Positions 12,203-15,879 of a stretch of 15,879 nt of DNA are shown here, one piece after another. The stretch is from assembly GCA_903644035.1 (NCBI GenBank), contig CAHJXG010000600.1, positions 1 to 15,879 on the forward strand. The letters are read 5' to 3'. The position numbers and the translations under genes are program-made. Position 1 is the stretch's first letter; every line of letters starts with the position of its first letter. The stretch comes from Rhodospirillales bacterium. Its GTDB lineage: Bacteria; Pseudomonadota; Alphaproteobacteria; Acetobacterales; Acetobacteraceae. The notes below the pieces were generated by a model. That model saw only the letters and a program-made list of their open reading frames with translations. It was not told where the DNA came from and did not search any database.

Positions 12203-13614
12203 CCGACCACGGCCCGTGCCTTGGCAGGGGCGAGTCTCGGTCGCACCTGGCCCTCGGTTGGTGCCCGCACCCCGGACGGCTCCGGAACGGCGAGGGTCTT
12301 GACGATCAGAAAGCTGAAAAGCACCGCCATGAAATTGGTCGAGCGAAGAAAGTAGGTCTCAGTCAGGTTGATCGTAAAGAACATGATGGCAATACCAACC
12401 GTCATCTCCAGGCTCAACCGGTTCGACTTCGCATTCAGCAGCAGGAACCTGAGCCGCGGCACCAGGTTGAGCGTGACGGCGCCAAACAAAGCGAGACCAA
12501 TCAGCCCGGTCTCGACAGCGATGGCAAGGTAGCCACTGTGATAGTTGTCCAGCACCCAGCCATGCAAGCTGAGGTAGCGCCAGAGGACGTTCTCGCTCGT
12601 CCAGAACCCGTTCAGGCCAAACCCGAGATACGGGCGGTCAGCCCAGAGGCCCAAGGCGTATTGCCAGATGAACGTGCGCTCCGTCAGGTTGATGTCGGAG
12701 CCGAAGACCTGGATCGAGGAGTTGCCGGTGATGGCGAAGTAGGCAACCGCCATCGTGCCCAGGAACAGGCTCACCAGAGGGATGCCGGTGACCAGCGAGG
12801 CGAACCTCGGCGAGCCGCGGACCGCGATCAGGCCTGCCACCGCCACCACCGCCATCGCGCCGCCGCCGCGGGAGCCGGACCCGAGCAGGCAGATCAGCCC
12901 GAGGGCGCAGCTTGCCACGTTGAAAACGGTCCGCCGGTGCGACAAGCGGAGGAACGCCAGGACAAGGAACAACGCCGAAACCGTTCCCAGGCCCTGCTTG
13001 GTGGAGAATATGCCCTTCCATTGGCCTTCGTGCTGCCAGTCATTCCGCAGCAGCCCGACCTCCGGCACCGCGACCGCCAGGAGCAGGGACAAGGCCAGGA
13101 GCACCAGGATGGTGTAGAATGTGCAGCCCAGCATCTCCTGGGTCGTCACGACCGACGCCATGCGCCAGGCTGCCAGCGAGGTGAGCAGGTACACCAGCGC
13201 CTTTACCACGCCATTCGCCGGGTCGTCGCTCCAGAGCGGCGAGACGACCACCCAGGCCAGCAGCAGCGCCGGCCACACCAGCCCCTTGGTCATCGGGCGG
13301 GACAGCGACAGGCCCGGCAGGAACGACGCCGTCAGCAGCGTGATCCAGAGGCCGATCGACGCCATCTGCCAACGGGTATCCCCACCCTGCTGGACCATCT
13401 GATCGTCGGTCACCCCGGTGAGCTGCGTGTTGAACGTATCGACCGAGACGAATGCAATCAGGCAGATGAGGGCGTACAGCAGGTATCGCGTGCGAGGGGT
13501 GCCTCCCGGAGTGTTCGCGACGTGGGGGACGCTCATGCCGCGGCCACGGCGCAACGCCCGCTCAGCGAACCGCGGCAGGTCCCCTTTGCGCCGACTGAGG
13601 ATGGTTGTTGCCAC
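12199..13614 (-). CDS. O-antigen ligase / ExoQ-like exopolysaccharide polymerase
   Basis: A 471-aa polytopic inner-membrane protein of the Wzy/WaaL (O-antigen ligase domain) superfamily. About ten to twelve hydrophobic helices run from residue 43 to 440. GIFSTKQGLG (201-210), the short helix start LTERTFIW (310-317), and the large periplasmic loop with GFGLNGFW and NYHSGYLAIAVETG (H359) resemble the ExoQ-type polymerases of rhizobial exopolysaccharide clusters more than LPS ligases. Such proteins join undecaprenyl-linked repeat units into long chains. The N-terminal 40 residues are basic and cytoplasmic. The start given is GTG at 13614, and ATG at 13536 (residue 27) is the alternative. It is the first gene of a two-gene unit with the GH5 glycosidase (GTGA overlap). 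Polymerase versus ligase cannot be settled from sequence alone. Confidence 0.87.
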   Translation of the reverse strand: MATTILSRRKGDLPRFAERALRRGRGMSVPHVANTPGGTPRTRYLLYALICLIAFVSVDTFNTQLTGVTDDQMVQQGGDTRWQMASIGLWITLLTASFLPGLSLSRPMTKGLVWPALLLAWVVVSPLWSDDPANGVVKALVYLLTSLAAWRMASVVTTQEMLGCTFYTILVLLALSLLLAVAVPEVGLLRNDWQHEGQWKGIFSTKQGLGTVSALFLVLAFLRLSHRRTVFNVASCALGLICLLGSGSRGGGAMAVVAVAGLIAVRGSPRFASLVTGIPLVSLFLGTMAVAYFAITGNSSIQVFGSDINLTERTFIWQYALGLWADRPYLGFGLNGFWTSENVLWRYLSLHGWVLDNYHSGYLAIAVETGLIGLALFGAVTLNLVPRLRFLLLNAKSNRLSLEMTVGIAIMFFTINLTETYFLRSTNFMAVLFSFLIVKTLAVPEPSGVRAPTEGQVRPRLAPAKARAVVG

Positions 13615-13821
13615 GATCCATGGCGGCCTGCCGTGCCTAACATGACTGATCCTGAAATGACGCCATCGAAGCCAAGCCTTCAGAACGCATGATCGCCGGC
13701 AACGTGCCGACGCCGCGCCAGCCTATTAAGGCCGCCACCCCGGCCCTTGAGGTTCAGCCCCATGGCCGGAACGCGGACCTCTCGTGCATTCCATCGTTAC
13801 GCAGTATGAAACATCGCGCGC

Positions 13822-13849
13822 CTTATAGCACAATGCATCAAATTGTCTA
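13822..13849 (-). promoter_or_regulatory. Candidate sigma-70 promoter for the polymerase/GH5 pair
   Basis: On the minus strand TAGACA (13849-13844) and TATAAG (13827-13822) are separated by 16 bp, each one base off the sigma-70 consensus. They lie in the only A/T-rich stretch of the 263-bp gap between the permease and polymerase genes. A start near 13815 would leave a leader of about 200 nt. The rest of the gap shows no gene. Confidence 0.4.
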
Positions 13850-13877
13850 CGAAACGATGAGGGCGCTTGCTGCGGCC

Positions 13878-14855
13878 CTACGTGTCCCGCGGCGTGGCGG
13901 GACCGGTCAGCTTGGCCTGCATGACCACCACCGCAAGCAGGAACAGGCCGCGGATCACCGACTGCCAATAGGCGGAAAGGCTGATCCAGCCGCGCCCGTT
14001 CTCGAAGTTGAGGATGTTGAAGATCAGCCCGAGCAGCAGCGCCCCGGCCAGCGTGGTGCCGACCGATCCCTCGCCGCCGGTCAGCAGCGTGCCGCCCACC
14101 ACGACGGCGGCGATGGCGAACAGCTCCCACCCCACGCCCTCGATGGGCTGGCCCGCGCCGAACTGCGCCGCCAGGATGACGCCGGCCATGCCCGCCAGCG
14201 CGCCGCTCGCCGCATACACCGTCCACTTCGCCCGATCCACCGGCAGCCCCATGAGCCGGGCCGCATCCTCCCCGCCGCCGGTGGCCAGCACCGTCCGGCC
14301 GAGGCCCGCGAAGTTCAGCGCCACCGACCCGGCCACGTAGGCGGCCAGCGCGATCCAGGCCGGCACCGGCAGGCCCAGCAGGTCGCCCTGGCCGATCTCG
14401 GTGAAGCCGGTCTCATAGCTCACGGACACGCTCTCGTTGCGGGCCAGCAGCAGCGCGCAGCCGTTGGCGGCCAGCATGGTCGCGAGCGTCGCGATGAACG
14501 GCGCGATCCGCATCCGCACCACCAGCGCCCCGTTGAGCAGCCCGGCCAGCACGCCCGCGCCCAGGCCCGCCAGCAGCCCCGGCCCCCATCCAAGCTCCGA
14601 GGCCAGGGCCGACGCCACGCTGCCCAGCGCCGCCACCGCGCCCACCGAGAGGTCGATGCCGCCCGACATGATGACGAACGCCATGCCGAGCGACACCAGC
14701 GCGAACATCGAGTTGTAGCGGAGGAAGCTCAGGACGTTGAACGCGCCCAGGAAATAGTCGTAGCGCGCCGCCCCGAACAGCACCAGCAGCGCCAGCGCCG
14801 CCACCACGCCGTATCGCCCGGCCAGCGGCAGCGCCCGTATCCCAAGCGCCCTCAT
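13878..14855 (-). CDS. Sugar ABC transporter permease, RbsC family (YjfF-like)
   Basis: A 325-aa inner-membrane permease of the branched BPD_transp_2/RbsC family that forms half of a sugar-uptake channel. The signature GGIDLSVG lies at 65-72 at the start of a membrane helix. RMRIAPFIATLATML (114-128), the cytoplasmic coupling loop GRTVLATGGGEDAARLMGL (186-204) and ELFAIAAVVVGGTLLTGG (244-261) are typical. Eight to ten membrane segments are visible. The ATG at 14855 overlaps the stop of the upstream permease as ATGA; the frame extends to 14882, but the overlap favours the shorter form. The order, a YtfT-like then a YjfF-like permease, matches the E. coli ytfQRT-yjfF galactofuranose system. Other aldose transporters have the same layout, so the sugar is not settled. 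Confidence 0.92.
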   Translation of the reverse strand: MRALGIRALPLAGRYGVVAALALLVLFGAARYDYFLGAFNVLSFLRYNSMFALVSLGMAFVIMSGGIDLSVGAVAALGSVASALASELGWGPGLLAGLGAGVLAGLLNGALVVRMRIAPFIATLATMLAANGCALLLARNESVSVSYETGFTEIGQGDLLGLPVPAWIALAAYVAGSVALNFAGLGRTVLATGGGEDAARLMGLPVDRAKWTVYAASGALAGMAGVILAAQFGAGQPIEGVGWELFAIAAVVVGGTLLTGGEGSVGTTLAGALLLGLIFNILNFENGRGWISLSAYWQSVIRGLFLLAVVVMQAKLTGPATPRDT

Positions 14856-15859
14856 CCCGCCCGGCCCTGCCGCTGCAGCCACACCGCGCCGATGATCAGC
14901 CCCGCCTTCGCCACCAGCGCCGCCGCGTCCGGCACGCCGAGCGCCAGCAGGATGTAGCGCACCATCTGGATCACCAGCGCGCCCACCAGCGTGCCGCCGA
15001 TCCGCGCCCGCCCGCCGGACAGCGCCGTGCCGCCCACCGCGACGGCGGCGATGGCGTCAAGTTCCATCCCCAGCCCCACCAGGTTGGCGTCGGACGCCGA
15101 GTTGATCGCGATCACCACGAGGCCCGCGACCCCCGCGCACAGCCCGCTGATGACATAGACCCGGCGCTTCACCCGCGACACCGGCACGCCGGCGAGCCGC
15201 GCCGCACGCTCGTTGCCGCCCACCGCCAGCACCTGCCGCCCGAACAGCGTCCGGCGCATCACCCACGCGAACAGAAGCACCAGCGCCGCCATCAGCCACA
15301 CCTGCACCGGCAGGCCCAGCAGCCGACCCAGCCCGATCACCTGGAACGCCGGGTTGCGGAACGCCTGCAGGTTGCCGTTGGTGATGACCTGGGCGATGCC
15401 GCGCCCGGCGATCAGCAGCACCAGGGTCGCGACGATGGGCTGGATGCGGTAGCGCGTGACCAGCAGGCCGTTGAACCAGCCGAGCGCCCCCGTCACCAGC
15501 AGCGGCACCGTGAGCGCCAACGCCACCCCCACCCAAGGCGCGGGCAGCGGCACAAGCTGACCCAGGAACAGCATCGGCGCCAAGGCGCCCGCAATCGCCA
15601 TCAGCGAGCCGACCGAGAGGTCGATGCCCCCCGTCGCCACCACCAGCGTCATGCCGAGCGCCACGATGACGATGCCCGCGACCTGCGTGAGGTTCACGTT
15701 CAGCGTGCGCAGCGACAGGAAATTCGGCGTCGCCACCAGCGCCACCAGCAGCAGCACCGCCAGCGCGATGACCGCGCCGTGCCGGGCCAGCAATTCGGTC
15801 AGCGTGACGCGGCGGCGCGCGGCCGCCGGCGGCGCCGCCACCGCCACGCGCTCAAGCAT
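14852..15859 (-). CDS. Sugar ABC transporter permease, RbsC family (YtfT-like)
   Basis: The 335-aa partner permease of the same transporter. It has GGIDLSVG at 77-84, RIQPIVATLVLLIAGRGIAQ (138-157), the coupling loop FGRQVLAVGGNERAARLAGV (206-225), SGLCAGVAG (238-246), and ASDANLVGLGMELDAIAAV followed by GGTALSGG. The IQP-VATL--L-AGRG-AQ-IT and ADAN--GL--ELDAI patterns recall E. coli YtfT in particular. Two similar but different permeases in tandem suggest a heterodimeric channel. The ATG at 15859 probably overlaps the end of the gene before it by 8 nt. The periplasmic binding protein and ATPase are outside the window. Confidence 0.93.
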   Translation of the reverse strand: MLERVAVAAPPAAARRRVTLTELLARHGAVIALAVLLLVALVATPNFLSLRTLNVNLTQVAGIVIVALGMTLVVATGGIDLSVGSLMAIAGALAPMLFLGQLVPLPAPWVGVALALTVPLLVTGALGWFNGLLVTRYRIQPIVATLVLLIAGRGIAQVITNGNLQAFRNPAFQVIGLGRLLGLPVQVWLMAALVLLFAWVMRRTLFGRQVLAVGGNERAARLAGVPVSRVKRRVYVISGLCAGVAGLVVIAINSASDANLVGLGMELDAIAAVAVGGTALSGGRARIGGTLVGALVIQMVRYILLALGVPDAAALVAKAGLIIGAVWLQRQGRAG

Positions 15860-15879
15860 CGGCGTGCAGGCCTGCGTGG
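15852..15879 (-). CDS. Last codons of an upstream gene, probably the transporter ATPase (partial)
   Basis: On the minus strand the frame entering from the right edge reads HAGLHADA and stops with TGA at 15854-15852. This gives an 8-nt overlap (ATGCTTGA) with the YtfT-like permease. Tight overlaps are the rule in this operon, and the ATPase normally precedes the permeases in ytf-type operons. Only eight codons are visible, so the identity is inferred from context alone. Confidence 0.3.

Noticed and set aside
12538..13692. 384-codon plus-strand frame opposite the polymerase
   Set aside because: Antisense shadow with the same biased composition.
13689..14957. 422-codon plus-strand frame opposite the permeases
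   Set aside because: His/Arg/Gln-rich antisense shadow; the minus strand encodes clear membrane permeases.

Overview
The window is high-GC DNA with the gene content of an alphaproteobacterium. Supporting signs are an alphaproteobacterial LexA box (GTTC-N7-GTTC) between uvrA and ssb, a ClpS of the rhizobial ClpS2 type, a membrane-anchored DUF155/RMD1 protein, and a GyrA with the alphaproteobacterial sequence around its active site. Rhodospirillales, perhaps Acetobacteraceae, is my best guess from overall protein character; no rRNA is present to prove it.

Layout. Positions 1-107 hold the tail of a plus-strand gene. Positions 133-5861 are all minus-strand and read, in order of transcription, uvrA, a DUF155/RMD1 protein (2 nt after uvrA), clpS, and an acyltransferase-3 membrane protein. 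A 165-bp divergent region (5862-6026) carries a perfect SOS box. From it the plus-strand run ssb, gyrA, coaD and an exported cyclophilin reads away. A strong hairpin and tRNA-Lys(UUU) end that run. Positions 10539-10975 have no intact gene. They are less GC-rich, contain small inverted repeats, and hold the decayed C-terminus of an IS5-type transposase.

Positions 10976-13614 (minus) are a translationally coupled pair: an O-antigen-ligase/ExoQ-like polymerase followed, through a GTGA overlap, by an exported GH5 (cellulase-like) glycosidase. This looks like part of an exopolysaccharide pathway. Positions 13878-15859 (minus) hold two RbsC-type sugar ABC permeases resembling YtfT and YjfF, joined by an ATGA overlap. 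The gene in front of them, probably the ATPase, just enters at the right edge.

How the genes fit together. The left two thirds are genome maintenance and housekeeping: excision repair, ssDNA binding, gyrase, CoA synthesis, protein folding and N-degron proteolysis. The right third, beyond the tRNA and transposon scar, is accessory: polysaccharide assembly or trimming and sugar uptake. No CRISPR array, prophage, toxin-antitoxin or obviously new defence system was found. The most interesting leads are the possible SOS-linked uvrA-DUF155 pair, the coupled polymerase-glycosidase pair, and the scar beside tRNA-Lys.
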